Assembly: GCF_921292975.1 (NCBI RefSeq) | Contig: NZ_CAKLCM010000003.1 | Coordinates: forward strand, 1,426,001-1,490,000 | DNA: 64,000 nucleotides | Source of the DNA: Vibrio hippocampi | Lineage (GTDB): Bacteria; Pseudomonadota; Gammaproteobacteria; Enterobacterales; Vibrionaceae | Reading direction: 5' to 3' | Shown: piece by piece, positions 34,383-44,862 of the stretch | How positions within the stretch are numbered: position 1 is the stretch's first letter | Layout of the letters: every line of letters begins with the position of its first letter | Notes under the pieces: generated by a model | What the model was told of the DNA's origin: nothing | The model's input: only the letters and a program-made list of their open reading frames with translations | The model's database searches: none | Made by a program: the position numbers and the translations under genes

Positions 34383-34420
34383 ACCGCGATATCGCTAAAA
34401 AAGCGGGTTCAAGACTCTGA

Positions 34421-34446
34421 CCCTTGGTGAAAGCCAAGGGTTTTTC
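34421..34446 (+). terminator. Terminator of the choice-of-anchor I gene
   Basis: CCCTTGG TGAAAG CCAAGGG with a T run after it. The gap to recQ is 319 bp; apart from this hairpin and the repeat at 34526 it holds only the recQ promoter region. Confidence 0.88.
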
Positions 34447-34525
34447 TGTTCCAATCCGAAAGCATTTTTTTATCAAACACAAATCAAATACAAGTTTATT
34501 TCCGATAAAGACGTAGCACCCGAAT

Positions 34526-34570
34526 GTAACTCTATATTCAGTAACTCTATATTTAGTAAATCTATGTTTA
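34526..34570. repeat. Tandem repeat, 3 x 15 bp
   Basis: GTAACTCTATATTCA, GTAACTCTATATTTA and GTAAATCTATGTTTA, upstream of recQ. Confidence 0.88.
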
Positions 34571-34701
34571 TAAAGTCTTAAATCACGAGATCCTTATCGA
34601 AACATACACTGCTTTTTATTACGCTGCCCTGTCGTTACGACAAAATATCATTACAATGGCAAAGCAAATTTTATCTACGCAGACTAGAGGTAAACATCGG
34701 T

Positions 34702-36834
34702 ATGACATTGTCGGCAAAGCAAGTTCTCAACTCAGTGTTTGGCTATGATGAATTTCGTCATCAGCAACAAGCGATTATCGATAGTGTAGTTGCCGGTGAA
34801 GATGTCCTAACCTTGATGCCGACAGGCGGCGGTAAATCTCTCTGCTACCAAATACCCGCTATTGTGCGTCCGGGTGTCGGTATTGTGGTATCGCCTCTTA
34901 TTGCATTGATGAAGGATCAGGTTGACGCGCTTGAGCAACTCGGCATTCAAGCGGCTTACTTAAACTCCAGCTTAGACCCTTATGAGCAACAGCAAGTCGA
35001 AGAGTTAGTCTATCGTGGTGAAGTACAACTTCTTTACGTTGCGCCTGAACGCCTATTAATGGAACGCACGCTCAATCTGCTGTCTCAGTGTCAAATTTCC
35101 TTGTTTGCTATCGATGAAGCCCACTGCGTGAGTCAATGGGGGCATGATTTTAGACCGGAATATCAGCAACTCTCGATATTGCAGCAGCGATTTAGCTCAG
35201 TACCAAGAATTGCTTTAACCGCAACCGCCGATCAAAAGACCAAACAGGAAATCATTGACCAACTTGGTCTTAACAATGCCCAAGTGTTCAGTCATAGTTT
35301 TGACAGACCCAATATTCGCTACCATGTTAGTGAATCCAGCAACGCAAGAAATGAACTCTGGTCATTCATCAACGAAAACCACCCCCAAGATGCGGGCGTG
35401 GTCTACTGCTTATCACGTAAAAAAGTCGATGAAACAGCTCAATGGTTGAGAGAACAAGGTCGTCATGCTCTGCCCTATCATGCGGGTATGAACTCGACCC
35501 AGCGTGAAGAAAATCAGCGCCGCTTTCTGCGTGAGGACAGTGTTATCATCGTCGCCACCGTGGCTTTTGGAATGGGTATTGATAAGCCTGATGTTCGTTT
35601 TGTCGCCCACCTTAGCCTACCTAAAACCATTGAGGCCTATTATCAAGAAACCGGTCGAGCAGGACGCGATGGTGAACCCGCCAATGCTTGGATGTCCTAC
35701 GGTATGCAAGACATGGTGTTACAAAGACAGATGGTGGAAAACTCCGAGGGCAGCGAACAGTACAAGCAGGTTCAGCTTCAGAAGTTAAATGCGCTCTTGG
35801 GGTATTGCGAGTTGATCAGCTGTCGAAGGCAAAGTCTACTTGCCTATTTTGGTGAATCTCTTGAGCAGCCCTGTGGCAATTGCGATAACTGTCTAGCGCC
35901 ACCAAAAACCTGGGATGCCACCCAAGCGGTACAGAAGGCTCTGTCTACCGTCTACCGCTGCGATCAACGCTTTGCCGTGACCTATTTGACTAATGTGCTA
36001 CTCGGTAAGGCAGATCAACGCATCACTCGCTTTGGACATGACAAGATCTCAACATTTGGTATTGGCACCGAGTTGAACGCTAATCAATGGAAAGGCGTCT
36101 TTCGTCAGTTAATCGCCATGAATTTACTTAAGGTGACAGGAGAATATAACCAACTCTCTTTAACCGCTGAGTGTCGCCCGATTTTACAGGGAAAACAAAA
36201 GGTCGAGCTAAGAGAACTGCGTCAATCAAAAGCAAAGTCGACCAATAAAAAACGCGCTATCGGTGATCTTTCCGCTGATGACCAGCAACAATTTGACGCT
36301 TTGAAGAGTGTGCGCAGTGAGTTAGCCAAAGAGCAAAATGTTCCTGCCTATATAATCTGTCACGATGCCAGCCTCAAACAAATGGCTAAAGAGCGCCCTT
36401 CAAAGCTGTCCGAGTTGCACGCCATCTCCGGTTTTGGTGATACAAAGATCGAGAAATATGGTGAGCGCTTTATCTCAGTAATCACCTCAAAGACGGGCGC
36501 ATCAGACACCCTGACAGAAACACAACGCAAAACAGTGCAGCTTTTCCATCAATTATCCAGTGTCGAACAAACTGCAGCAAGTCGCGAGTTATCGCTCAAT
36601 ACCGTGGTCAGCCATCTTGCCGCAGCCATCGAGATCGGCGAATGCGAACTGTCTCAAGTTGTCACCTTAACGGAGCAACAAATAGAGACCATCGCCAATA
36701 TGGCTCAACAGGTTGATTTCTTTGAGAACAAAAAATTGAAAGAGCTTTTCGAAGCCTTAAATGAAGAGTTCAGTTATAGCGATATTAAATGTGTGTTGGC
36801 GCATTTGGTGAGTTCAAGTAAGTCCAAATCGTAA
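34702..36834 (+). CDS. recQ: ATP-dependent DNA helicase RecQ
   Basis: 710 residues. It is a 3'-5' DNA helicase of recombination and fork repair. Motif 0 is [14 protein letters not shown], motif [13 protein letters not shown], motif II DEAH in [19 protein letters not shown], and motif [12 protein letters not shown]. The zinc site is C-x-n-C-x2-C-x2-C (SCRRQ...CGNCDNC) near residues 378-400. The RQC winged helix is at about 405-515 and the HRDC domain at about 530-605. The last roughly 100 residues ([40 protein letters not shown]) form an extra helix-turn-helix-like domain not present in the 610-residue E. coli enzyme but known from other RecQ proteins. The start has AGAGGTAAACATCGGT upstream. 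Confidence 0.93.
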   Translation: MTLSAKQVLNSVFGYDEFRHQQQAIIDSVVAGEDVLTLMPTGGGKSLCYQIPAIVRPGVGIVVSPLIALMKDQVDALEQLGIQAAYLNSSLDPYEQQQVEELVYRGEVQLLYVAPERLLMERTLNLLSQCQISLFAIDEAHCVSQWGHDFRPEYQQLSILQQRFSSVPRIALTATADQKTKQEIIDQLGLNNAQVFSHSFDRPNIRYHVSESSNARNELWSFINENHPQDAGVVYCLSRKKVDETAQWLREQGRHALPYHAGMNSTQREENQRRFLREDSVIIVATVAFGMGIDKPDVRFVAHLSLPKTIEAYYQETGRAGRDGEPANAWMSYGMQDMVLQRQMVENSEGSEQYKQVQLQKLNALLGYCELISCRRQSLLAYFGESLEQPCGNCDNCLAPPKTWDATQAVQKALSTVYRCDQRFAVTYLTNVLLGKADQRITRFGHDKISTFGIGTELNANQWKGVFRQLIAMNLLKVTGEYNQLSLTAECRPILQGKQKVELRELRQSKAKSTNKKRAIGDLSADDQQQFDALKSVRSELAKEQNVPAYIICHDASLKQMAKERPSKLSELHAISGFGDTKIEKYGERFISVITSKTGASDTLTETQRKTVQLFHQLSSVEQTAASRELSLNTVVSHLAAAIEIGECELSQVVTLTEQQIETIANMAQQVDFFENKKLKELFEALNEEFSYSDIKCVLAHLVSSSKSKS

Positions 36835-36839
36835 TGCAG

Positions 36840-37697
36840 CTAGCTCTTATCACGGGAAGATCCTAAACGAGATTTAAACTGCAACACATCTTCTGGACAC
36901 ACTTCAATACAGCGACCGCAACTAATGCAATCTTGGCTCATCACTTTGCGGTCGCCCTCTTTAAGCGGTTGCCGCAACACCTGTGGTTCAGGACAGACGT
37001 TGTAACAGTCCATACACTTAGTACAAGCCTCTCGCTGAGTGGCGGTGATACGGAGAATACTTTTTCGACCTATTACGCCGTAAGTCGCGCCTAATGGACA
37101 TAAATGCCCACACCAGCCATGTTGAACCAGAACCAAGTCTAGCAAGAACACAAGCACCACGAGTATCCAACCCGAACCGATGCCAAAAACCAACCCGCGA
37201 TGCAAGCTGGCTACTGGGTCGATCCAAGCCCACAACAGGGAACCTGAAATAGCACTGCCCAATAAAATAACCGGAATGAGCCAATAACGCAGCGTTGGTG
37301 ACCATTGAAAACCGGTTTTAATATCTAGCTTACGTCTTATCCAAGCCGCCAAATCCGTGACCATATTGACAGGACAGACCCAAGCACAGAACACCCTTGG
37401 CGCAAGTACGGCATAAAAAGCGACCACCAACGCAACGCCGATGAGCGCTGTTGCTTCGGGCCAATGCCCGGTCACGATGGTTTGCAGTACAATCAATGGA
37501 TCGCTAAGAGGGATAGTCTCCAGCACCATGCTAGACGACAAATTGCCCGTCAAAATGCCCCATGTCGGTCCCATAATAAAAAACAGCATAATGGAAAGTT
37601 GACACAGACGTCTCGCGAGCAAAAAGCGATAGGCATGCCACCAGCCCAGCTTAAACCGAGCTTCTTTACCTGCGTCTTTAGCAAAGTTCTTCGCCAT
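36840..37697 (-). CDS. napH: Quinol dehydrogenase ferredoxin-type subunit NapH
   Basis: 285 residues with four to five membrane helices. Two membrane-facing cysteine motifs are C-A-W-V-C-P-V and C-G-H-L-C-P-L. Two C-terminal cytoplasmic 4Fe-4S sites are CTKCMDCYNVCPEP and CISCGRCIEVCPED. With NapG it forms a menaquinol/ubiquinol dehydrogenase feeding electrons to periplasmic nitrate reductase or a related enzyme. The start codon overlaps the napG stop codon (TAATG). No napA, napB, napC, napD or napF is in the window. It converges with recQ, leaving 5 bp between the stops. Confidence 0.9.
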   Translation of the reverse strand: MAKNFAKDAGKEARFKLGWWHAYRFLLARRLCQLSIMLFFIMGPTWGILTGNLSSSMVLETIPLSDPLIVLQTIVTGHWPEATALIGVALVVAFYAVLAPRVFCAWVCPVNMVTDLAAWIRRKLDIKTGFQWSPTLRYWLIPVILLGSAISGSLLWAWIDPVASLHRGLVFGIGSGWILVVLVFLLDLVLVQHGWCGHLCPLGATYGVIGRKSILRITATQREACTKCMDCYNVCPEPQVLRQPLKEGDRKVMSQDCISCGRCIEVCPEDVLQFKSRLGSSRDKS

Positions 37698-38518
37698 TAT
37701 TTGTTCCCCTTATTGAGATTTAAGCTCTCAATTGCAGGACTCTCATCGGTCGATGGGAAATTGCCATCACGCAACTCAACGTTTTCTTCCCATCCCAACT
37801 GGTAATACTCACCCATCTGCCCTTTTGCCAGTTCGATAGGCACCACTTTGATCACAGGCACTTCAGTGACACAGGCTTGTTCACACTTGCCGCAACCCGT
37901 GCAGAAGTCTGAGTGTACCGTTGGGATGAATTTGGCATGATAGCCCGTCCTTTGATTGCGGATTGGCTCTAACGTGATCGCCTCATCGATAAGAGGACAG
38001 ACACGATAACAAACGTCACAACGTAGTCCTTGCCAATTCAGACACTCTTCATGGTCAATAAGGACCGCAAGCCCCATTCGCGCATCATCAATATTGGTCA
38101 AACTATGGTCGAGTGCACCGCTTGGGCAAGCAACGACACAAGGAATATCGTCACACATCTCACAAGGAATATCTCGAGCAGTAAAATAGGGCATACCTGA
38201 AGCGATGGGAGAAAGAAGAGTGGCAAGTTTCAGGGTGTCATAGGGGCAAGCTTGAACACATAAACCGCAGCGCAAACAAGCTTGGTCAAACAAGTTCCCC
38301 TCGAGCGCACCCGGAGGAGGAATTGGCACCCCACCGCTGGTTTCGGCTTGACCTTGTCGAGACTGCAAACCTAATAGGGTTGCGGCCGCACCTACCCCAA
38401 CAGCGGTTCTTGCTGCATCACGTAAAAAGCGACGACGTGCCATCGAGGTTTTGAACTGGGATGATCTTTGCGTCGGTGCTTTGTCATTAGTTTTGTCGTT
38501 AGACTTTTCATTAGCCAT
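37697..38518 (-). CDS. napG: Ferredoxin-type protein NapG
   Basis: 273 residues. The N-terminal Tat signal is [26 protein letters not shown], preceded by a hydrophilic 26-residue extension with NDKTNDK. Four 4Fe-4S clusters are bound by [43 protein letters not shown] and [11 protein letters not shown]. It is a periplasmic partner of NapH. The two genes overlap and form a transcription unit. A 3 x 19 bp tandem repeat lies in the upstream region. No nitrate reductase genes are visible, so the electron acceptor may be encoded elsewhere or be different. Confidence 0.9.
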   Translation of the reverse strand: MANEKSNDKTNDKAPTQRSSQFKTSMARRRFLRDAARTAVGVGAAATLLGLQSRQGQAETSGGVPIPPPGALEGNLFDQACLRCGLCVQACPYDTLKLATLLSPIASGMPYFTARDIPCEMCDDIPCVVACPSGALDHSLTNIDDARMGLAVLIDHEECLNWQGLRCDVCYRVCPLIDEAITLEPIRNQRTGYHAKFIPTVHSDFCTGCGKCEQACVTEVPVIKVVPIELAKGQMGEYYQLGWEENVELRDGNFPSTDESPAIESLNLNKGNK

Positions 38519-38572
38519 AACTTAGACCTATACCCTGACAGGGAAAAATCAGCTCGCTCTCAGCTAAAATTT

Positions 38573-38629
38573 TTGCTTTAAGCCAAAAACCTTACGTTAC
38601 GCAAAAAACCTTGCTTTGAGCAAAAAACA
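38573..38629. repeat. Tandem repeat, 3 x 19 bp
   Basis: TTGCTTTAAGCCAAAAACC, TTACGTTACGCAAAAAACC and TTGCTTTGAGCAAAAAACA, 55 bp upstream of napG, so within its likely promoter or leader. Confidence 0.88.
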
Positions 38630-38812
38630 ATAACCTAAGTCAGTATTATTTGTGTGGTTGCTTCAAAAAGCATAGTGCGACAGGAGGCTCAACTCAAGGC
38701 GATAAAGGGATCGCCCCTTGCAATATCCGCACGTCAACAGAGCGTGTATTGTCAGGCATCCTCCCCAGCGCCAATTCTGAATCCTGCGCTTTTGAATCGC
38801 TTAGCGTTATTG

Positions 38813-39997
38813 CTAGCTGAAATTCATCGAATAATCAGGCTTTTTCGGGGCAGGCATTGGGTCGTGTTGAGTATTTGAATTATCCGTAGCGTAATCGCTA
38901 GCATTATTTTCTGCAGATATATCATCTAGCAGCGTTGCCGATTGTATCTGTTCGGATTGCGCTAATTCTCGTTCATCGTCTCCGTCATTCTCTCCAAGCA
39001 GAGGAATATTACGACGATATATACGATTAAACACCTTAATCAGAGAGTGCTTTGCCACTTCTCCGTATTCCATCTTTTTCAAAATAGGTTTAGCGATTGA
39101 CTGTAAACCAACGATCAGATCAACACCGAGATCATTGCCAACAAGGTCACGAAGGGGACGCGCATCATCAAATCCTAGATATGCCGACATATAAAGCCAT
39201 ACATAGGCAATAGAGTTACCATTAGGTTTCTTGTTTCTCCATGCATCGCCTACATAGTACATCGCGGTGGCGTTACCATGTTCTGCAACCCGCTCAAGCC
39301 AGTAACAGCCTCGCTCATGATTCGGCTCGACACCAATCCCATTGATATAATTCAGTCCAAGCTTAATCATACCCTCTTCGTTATCACGAACCGCTGCACG
39401 TTTAAACCATTGGGTCGATGCTATTGGGGATGGATTCATGTTATCTGTAGAGACAAACCAATCACCCATAAATAGTATCGCTTCCATGAGACCTTCTTTC
39501 GCGGCCTCTTCGATAGTACGAAGACCTTTTTCGACATCCTGCTCGGTTCCTCGTCCATTAAGGCAGGCTTTACCCGCTTCAAACTTTGCCTGTCTATTAC
39601 CCTCACTGGCGTCAATCCAGAGTTTCCAGTAGCCAGCTTGGTCACACACCACGACATCGTCCGGCTTTTTCTGCGCAACACGAATAAAACCATGCATTGC
39701 ATTGATGCTTTCTAAACCCGCACCTTTGCTATACCAATAGAGAGCTTCGTTCACATTGGTGCGTTCTGCTTCTTTTGCGAGATATAAGATGGTGGGAATA
39801 TGCCCGGTTTCCGCCTTAAATTGACGTTCTTGGCGTTCCTGCTGGCGTGCTTTTTCTATGGTTCTACGGTATCTCGCTTCACGCTCAATGCGCTCACGAG
39901 CAATGCGCTTGTTCCGCAGCGTCAACGACACCATCCATATCACAAATAGCATTAGCGAAAGAGAAGTAGCAGCAATAGCAATGGCAAGCGTCGACAT
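38813..39997 (-). CDS. Membrane-anchored Sel1-repeat (TPR-like) protein
   Basis: 394 residues from the ATG at 39997; a TTG three codons upstream is the only earlier in-frame start. One N-terminal membrane helix (about 3-27) is followed by a highly basic and acidic coiled stretch (RNKRIARERIEREARYRRTIEKARQQERQERQ). Sel1-like repeats follow from about residue 70 to 290: NEALYWYSKGAGLESINAMHGFIRVAQ, AKFEAGKACLNGRGTEQDVEKGLRTIEEAAKEG, GMIKLGLNYINGIGVEPNHERGCYWLERVAEHGNATAMYYVGDAW. The C-terminal tail is acidic and low-complexity. It is probably a scaffold in the cytoplasm tied to the inner membrane; partners are unknown. Confidence 0.87.
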   Translation of the reverse strand: MSTLAIAIAATSLSLMLFVIWMVSLTLRNKRIARERIEREARYRRTIEKARQQERQERQFKAETGHIPTILYLAKEAERTNVNEALYWYSKGAGLESINAMHGFIRVAQKKPDDVVVCDQAGYWKLWIDASEGNRQAKFEAGKACLNGRGTEQDVEKGLRTIEEAAKEGLMEAILFMGDWFVSTDNMNPSPIASTQWFKRAAVRDNEEGMIKLGLNYINGIGVEPNHERGCYWLERVAEHGNATAMYYVGDAWRNKKPNGNSIAYVWLYMSAYLGFDDARPLRDLVGNDLGVDLIVGLQSIAKPILKKMEYGEVAKHSLIKVFNRIYRRNIPLLGENDGDDERELAQSEQIQSATLLDDISAENNASDYATDNSNTQHDPMPAPKKPDYSMNFS

Positions 39998-40434
39998 AGT
40001 GAACAAACATTCTCATTTACGGTCATAAGACCTAGTGGAAGGTTAGTGTAAAGGACTATCAATCCCAACTCTATACTCAGTATCGGCATCCTAAGCAATA
40101 AGTTGAATCTGTTTACACAATTATACCCAAGTTACCTCAAGATGCAGAGTTCAGAGGTAACTTGGGTATAAATAGATTTCGGTGCAATAAACGGCATAAG
40201 TTGTGACAATTTTTGAGCTAGCTCATCTAAAATCAAAAATAACGGACCAATAAACATGGTCTAAATTATGCTTGCCACTCTGTATTGCGAGCAAATTTTC
40301 GGCAAAAAGGCGAAAAAACGTTAATAAAATGCAATTAAATTACGCTAAATTTGAGCATGCTACCCTTGACCTAGAGTTGACAAAGCGATTAACTAAGGCT
40401 TGCAGTGTCATTCACAAACAAAAACGACAACACT
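39998..40434. other. Intergenic region upstream of glgX
   Basis: 437 bp. It contains the palindromic repeat at 40122-40170 and the glgX promoter region. Short frames around 40272-40454 look random and lack ribosome-binding sites. Confidence 0.5.
40122..40170. repeat. Palindromic intergenic repeat (TATACCCAAG family), complete copy
   Basis: TATACCCAAGTTACCTC and its exact complement GAGGTAACTTGGGTATA (17 bp each) flank a 15-base loop. The left arm and AAGATGC recur at 32453, and a diverged full copy is at 62977. Confidence 0.92.
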
Positions 40435-42450
40435 ATGACAACAGAACAATCTAGCCCATACCCGCTAGGGGCTACCCTAGACAATCACGGATGCAACTTT
40501 TCTATCTATGCACCCGACAGTCCAGACATAAAGCTTGCGCTCTATGCTGATGATGGTAGTCAAACGCTTTATGATTTGCCTAACGAATACGCCGATATAA
40601 GACACATCTATCTCAAAGGCATCACGTCTGGGCAACGATACGGCTATGTGGTAGAGGTCGCCAAACAGACTCTGCCCCCCAACCCAACGGTAAAAGCTAA
40701 ACAGCGCTATTACATCGCTGACCCATATGCGAAAGCGCTCGACAGTTCACTGCACTATTTGCCCCCTTTTAATGCATGCAACAGCTTTAAATTGCCAAAG
40801 TGTATGGTCGTCAAAGACGAGTTTGATTGGCAAGGCGTGACTAAACCCGGTATTCCTCGTGAAGAAATGGTGCTGTTTGAAACTCATGTGAAAGGCATTA
40901 CCAAACTTAATCCAGAAGTACCTGCTAAACAGCAGGGCAAATATCTTGGGTTAGTTAGCGAGCAAATGCTCTCTTTCTATAAACAGCAAAACATCAACAC
41001 GCTACAACTTCTTCCTGTTGCCGCATGTATGCACGAGCCTCATTTACTTGAAGAGTCGATGAATAAAGTGAACTACTGGGGCTACAACCCTTATGTGTTC
41101 ATGGCACCCGATCCAAGATATGCAGACAAGGACGCCGTTAGCGAACTAAAAACCGCGATTCGTGAGTTGCATCGCAATGGCATCGAAGTGATTCTCGATG
41201 TGGTGTACAACCATACGGCAGAAGGGGGCGACAACGGTCCTATCTTCAACCTTAAAGCCCTAGATTCAAAAAGCTATCTGCGCCATGGCGAGTACTTTGC
41301 CAACTTTACTGGCTGCGGTAACACGGTTGATCTCAATCACCAACCGACACTCAATCTAGTGATGGACACCCTAAGATACTGGGTCAGTGAATTCCATATT
41401 GATGGATTCCGTTTTGATTTAGCGGCAACCCTTGGACGTAATGGCGACAATTTTAATCCTCAAGCTGCATTTTTCCGCGCTGTCGCTCAAGATCCCATTC
41501 TCAAACAGACAAAACTGATCGCCGAACCTTGGGATATTGGTCCTAACGGTTATCAAGTCGGTAACTTTCCGTTTGGTTGGAATGAGTGTAACGATCGCCT
41601 ACGTGATATTACTCGCAGCTTCTGGCGTGGTGACCAAGGTTATCTCAAAGAGTTTGCTACACGTATTATGGGTTCACGAGATCTCTACAGTGCCGCCAAC
41701 TGGCCGTACAAAATGACCGTCAACTATATTACCTACCATGACGGCTTCACCATGCAGGATTTGGTGTCCTATAAACACAAGCATAATGAAGCCAATGGCG
41801 AAAATAATCGCGATGGTCATGGCGACAACCGCTCAGATAATTACGGAGAAGAAGGTCCTACCGATAACCCGCTTATCCAAACGACGAGAGAAAGACAAAA
41901 GCGAAACTTTGCCGCTAGCTTGTTATTCTCTTTCGGTATTCCCCACGTGTTGATGGCTGATGTGTTATCGCACTCGCAAGGCGGTAACAACAATGCCTAT
42001 TGCCAAGACAACGATATCAGTTGGCTGAATTGGGATATGAACCCAGCCAAAAGTCACTTTAAAGCGTGGTTGGCGGATATGCTTGAAGCTCGTCAGAAAT
42101 ATATGGTGCCATTTATTCGCGCTTTCAGCGGTGAAAAGCGTAATGATAATCGTATTTTCTGGAGTCGCGTTGATGGTCAATTAATGAGCATGGATGACTG
42201 GAACCATTTGAGTAGCGTCGCATTACATATCGGCATTGGCGAAGATGGACAAGAACTGCTCTATTTGATTAACCAAACGAAAGCGCCAGCCCGCTTCACC
42301 CTGCCAAAAGACCGTGACCAAGTATGGAGTACAATATGTGATACTCATATTGTCGAAACCGAGCTCGGTCATGCTGAAGGCGAAATACTTCAAGCTCCGA
42401 TGTCGATGGCAATCTTGCATTTTGACCCCAGTTCGACCCTAAAGCTTTAG
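40435..42450 (+). CDS. glgX: Glycogen debranching enzyme GlgX
   Basis: 671 residues from the ATG at 40435 (MTTEQSSPYPLGATLDNHGCNFSIYAPD); a GTG ten codons earlier (40405) is possible but unlikely. The N-terminal CBM48/isoamylase domain is followed by a GH13 catalytic domain: VILDVVYNHTAEGG, DGFRFDLAATLGR (nucleophile Asp), KLIAEPWDIG (acid/base Glu) and TYHDGFTMQDLVSY. It hydrolyses alpha-1,6 branches of phosphorylase limit dextrin during glycogen use. It is a lone gene, without other glg genes adjacent. A long tandem array begins at the last base of the stop codon. Confidence 0.93.
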   Translation: MTTEQSSPYPLGATLDNHGCNFSIYAPDSPDIKLALYADDGSQTLYDLPNEYADIRHIYLKGITSGQRYGYVVEVAKQTLPPNPTVKAKQRYYIADPYAKALDSSLHYLPPFNACNSFKLPKCMVVKDEFDWQGVTKPGIPREEMVLFETHVKGITKLNPEVPAKQQGKYLGLVSEQMLSFYKQQNINTLQLLPVAACMHEPHLLEESMNKVNYWGYNPYVFMAPDPRYADKDAVSELKTAIRELHRNGIEVILDVVYNHTAEGGDNGPIFNLKALDSKSYLRHGEYFANFTGCGNTVDLNHQPTLNLVMDTLRYWVSEFHIDGFRFDLAATLGRNGDNFNPQAAFFRAVAQDPILKQTKLIAEPWDIGPNGYQVGNFPFGWNECNDRLRDITRSFWRGDQGYLKEFATRIMGSRDLYSAANWPYKMTVNYITYHDGFTMQDLVSYKHKHNEANGENNRDGHGDNRSDNYGEEGPTDNPLIQTTRERQKRNFAASLLFSFGIPHVLMADVLSHSQGGNNNAYCQDNDISWLNWDMNPAKSHFKAWLADMLEARQKYMVPFIRAFSGEKRNDNRIFWSRVDGQLMSMDDWNHLSSVALHIGIGEDGQELLYLINQTKAPARFTLPKDRDQVWSTICDTHIVETELGHAEGEILQAPMSMAILHFDPSSTLKL

Positions 42451-42556
42451 CGAAAGACAAAACTATCGCTAAAGACGAAACTATTGCTAAAGAAAAGCTT
42501 TTGCTAAAAACAAAACTCTGGCTCAAGACAGAGCTCTAGCTAAAGAAAAAGCTAAA
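42450..42556. repeat. Tandem repeat, about 6 x 17-18 bp, starting at a stop codon
   Basis: Units of form GCTAAAGACGAAACTATT, diverging progressively. They begin with the last base of the glgX stop codon and end about 75 bp before the next gene. Confidence 0.85.
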
Positions 42557-42629
42557 GTATTGCAATCAATCAGTAACATAGGCAAGCTAGTGTACGCTTA
42601 AAACTGGCTCCATTATTCAGGATAGATAT

Positions 42630-43313
42630 ATGAAAGCACTAAAGATTGTAACTTGTGCGCTTATTGCAGGCTTCAGCACCATGGCTGCAGCGGAAGTGAC
42701 GCTAAAAACCAACGACCTTATTGATGTATTGGCGATCAATGCAGCAAAGCCGAATGTCACCTCTGGTGGGCTATTCACGTCAGGTAAGACGATCACCATG
42801 CCAGATGGTGTCAATCAGATGGTATTCAAGTACCAACCTTACTTTGACTCTGGTCGAGATGAGCGTGCTACCGTATCGAGCGAAACCATCATCGCGCGCT
42901 TTGAGGCGTCAGATGTTGAGCTAATGATTGATGTACCTAAGTACAAAAATGCTCGCGAAGCAGAAGCTAACATCAAAACGATGACTTGGTCTTTGAAAGA
43001 CAAAGCAGGCAACACTATCCCTGTGGTTGTCGACGTTCTATCTAAGGATGGCGTGCAACTTGGTCGTGATTACAGTCGCGAAGCCGAGGACTACAACCGA
43101 ATGGGCGGAGTCGCCGCGATCGCGCCACTCGGTGCGACCGTCGCCGTCACAGCTGCGCCTGTTGTAGCAACGACCGCGACAGTAGCCACTGCACCGGTCG
43201 CGTCAAACGCGCCAGCGGCAGGTAATACCGCGGAAGAGATGTTGATGTTCTGGTACAACAAAGCGGATGACCAAACCAAAGCCCGCTTTAAGCAATACGT
43301 TAACCAGCAATAA
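42630..43313 (+). CDS. DUF2057 family exported protein
   Basis: 227 residues. The signal peptide is to residue 20 or so (FSTMAAAEV). The conserved DUF2057 pattern follows: LKTNDLIDVLAINAAKPNVTSGGLFTSGKTITMPDGVNQMVFKYQPYFDSGRDERATVSSETIIARFEA. It then runs into an Ala/Val/Thr-rich linker (VTAAPVVATTATVATAPVASNAPAA) and a small C-terminal helix (AEEMLMFWYNKADDQTKARFKQYVNQ). It is periplasmic with function unknown; the E. coli relative YccT affects curli. A strong terminator follows. Confidence 0.88.
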   Translation: MKALKIVTCALIAGFSTMAAAEVTLKTNDLIDVLAINAAKPNVTSGGLFTSGKTITMPDGVNQMVFKYQPYFDSGRDERATVSSETIIARFEASDVELMIDVPKYKNAREAEANIKTMTWSLKDKAGNTIPVVVDVLSKDGVQLGRDYSREAEDYNRMGGVAAIAPLGATVAVTAAPVVATTATVATAPVASNAPAAGNTAEEMLMFWYNKADDQTKARFKQYVNQQ

Positions 43314-43326
43314 GCGGCTAACCTGC

Positions 43327-43368
43327 TATACCCAACATAAAACGACATATACCCAACATAAAACGACA
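43327..43368. repeat. Tandem repeat, 2 x 21 bp, exact
   Basis: Two exact copies of a 21-bp unit beginning TATACCCAACATAAAACG. The first nine bases equal the end of the palindromic repeat family. Confidence 0.92.
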
Positions 43369-43394
43369 AAGGGCACCGCAAGGTGCCCTTTCTG
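43368..43394. terminator. Terminator after the DUF2057 gene
   Basis: AAAGGGCACC GCAA GGTGCCCTTT, a 10-bp perfect stem with a GCAA tetraloop and TTT. It may also serve the convergent symporter gene. Confidence 0.9.
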
Positions 43395-43431
43395 TCTTTC
43401 ACATCTCTTTGTTTCCAATACCTCTTTCTCT

Positions 43432-43465
43432 CAAATGCATCTCTATTTCAGATGCATCTCTATCT
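43432..43465. repeat. Tandem repeat, 2 x 17 bp
   Basis: CAAATGCATCTCTATTT and CAGATGCATCTCTATCT, just beyond the stop codon of the minus-strand symporter gene. Confidence 0.8.
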
Positions 43466-43473
43466 CAAACAAC

Positions 43474-44862
43474 TCACGCCCACAGCATCATCACCACGAA
43501 TGTGAGAGCCAAAATACACGCGATATTGAGCAAGATCCCGATACGCATCATTTCTTGCTGCTTAATATGTCCTGTTGCATAAACAATGGCATTCGGCGGT
43601 GTTGCCACTGGCAGCATAAAGGCACAAGACGCCGATACCGCGATCAACACAGAAAGCACCACAGGAGAAAGCCCCAATACTTCCGCGACACTCGCAAATA
43701 CCGGAATTAACAATGCAGCACTGGCGGTATTACTTGCAAACTCAGTCAGGAACACCACAAACAATGCGATGATCAAAATAATAAACAGCAGACCAAAATG
43801 AGCGATCAACGCACTCAATTCATTGGCAAGAAAAACGCTAGTACCCGTCGCTTTCAAAACATTACTCAAACAGATACCGCCACCGAACAGTAACAGGACA
43901 CCCCAATCTGCGGTTTTTTCGATATCTTTCCAATGAACAACTCGGGCGAAGTTAACGGCGACAATAGCGGCTAAGGCAACAATGGTGTCAAATTTGGCAT
44001 AACCACCCAGCATGGCATTGATGGGTTTACTGAAAATCCAAAGAAATACCGTCGCGGAGAAAATTATTAAGGTCACCACCTTGCCTTTATCCCAATCGAC
44101 GGGCTCATGACTCACTTCAAATGCCCCATTCAACTTGGGCTTTAAAACGGTATAAAGCACAAACAAAGCGATGGGCAGTAGTACCAGAGCGGTAGGCAGA
44201 CCAAAAGCCATCCAGTCTGAGAAATCCAAACCAACTTCGGCTGCTGCTATTGCGTTGGGCGGACTGCCAACCATCGTAGCAATGCCTCCAATGCTGGCAC
44301 TGTAGGCGATCCCCAACAACACAAACACGTAGGTATTACGCTCACTCTCTTGGTCGACTTTACTCAATACACCGAGCACCAAAGGCAGCATCATGGCGGC
44401 TGTAGCGGTGTTACTGATCCACATGGAGAGAAAAGCCGTGACACCAAACAACATGAAAATAGCCACATTCATCTTGCCTCGCGCCAATAGCAACACCTTG
44501 TCGGCAATCACTTTATCTAGCCCCTGCCGATGCATAGCCGCCGCCAATGCAAAACCACCAAGGAATAGAAAGATGATTGAGTTCGCGTAGTTGTTGAGTG
44601 CGGTTTGAGTATCGAAAACCCCAAACAATACTGCGATGACAGGGACAAGAATCGCTGTCACCGTCACATGAAGTGCTTCGGTAAGCCAAAGTACAGCGAT
44701 AAAAACCAAAATACTCATCCCAAGCACGACATCACTTTCAAAAGGTAAAGTGCGATAAAGCACCATAAAAAGGAGGATGTCAGCGATTACGATCAGACTA
44801 TTACGGTTAAAGAACCATTCACGGGTATTGGAGGGGAGAGGGACACTATCATTTTTGTTCAT
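43474..44862 (-). CDS. DASS/SLC13 family sodium:anion symporter
   Basis: 462 residues from the ATG at 44862, with AAGGAAG upstream. About eleven to twelve membrane helices. DASS hallmarks are [21 protein letters not shown] (first SNT motif), [40 protein letters not shown] (second SNT motif) and [22 protein letters not shown]. It imports dicarboxylates, or possibly sulfate or phosphate, with sodium across the inner membrane; the motifs favour di/tricarboxylate. No operon partner. Confidence 0.92.
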   Translation of the reverse strand: MNKNDSVPLPSNTREWFFNRNSLIVIADILLFMVLYRTLPFESDVVLGMSILVFIAVLWLTEALHVTVTAILVPVIAVLFGVFDTQTALNNYANSIIFLFLGGFALAAAMHRQGLDKVIADKVLLLARGKMNVAIFMLFGVTAFLSMWISNTATAAMMLPLVLGVLSKVDQESERNTYVFVLLGIAYSASIGGIATMVGSPPNAIAAAEVGLDFSDWMAFGLPTALVLLPIALFVLYTVLKPKLNGAFEVSHEPVDWDKGKVVTLIIFSATVFLWIFSKPINAMLGGYAKFDTIVALAAIVAVNFARVVHWKDIEKTADWGVLLLFGGGICLSNVLKATGTSVFLANELSALIAHFGLLFIILIIALFVVFLTEFASNTASAALLIPVFASVAEVLGLSPVVLSVLIAVSASCAFMLPVATPPNAIVYATGHIKQQEMMRIGILLNIACILALTFVVMMLWA

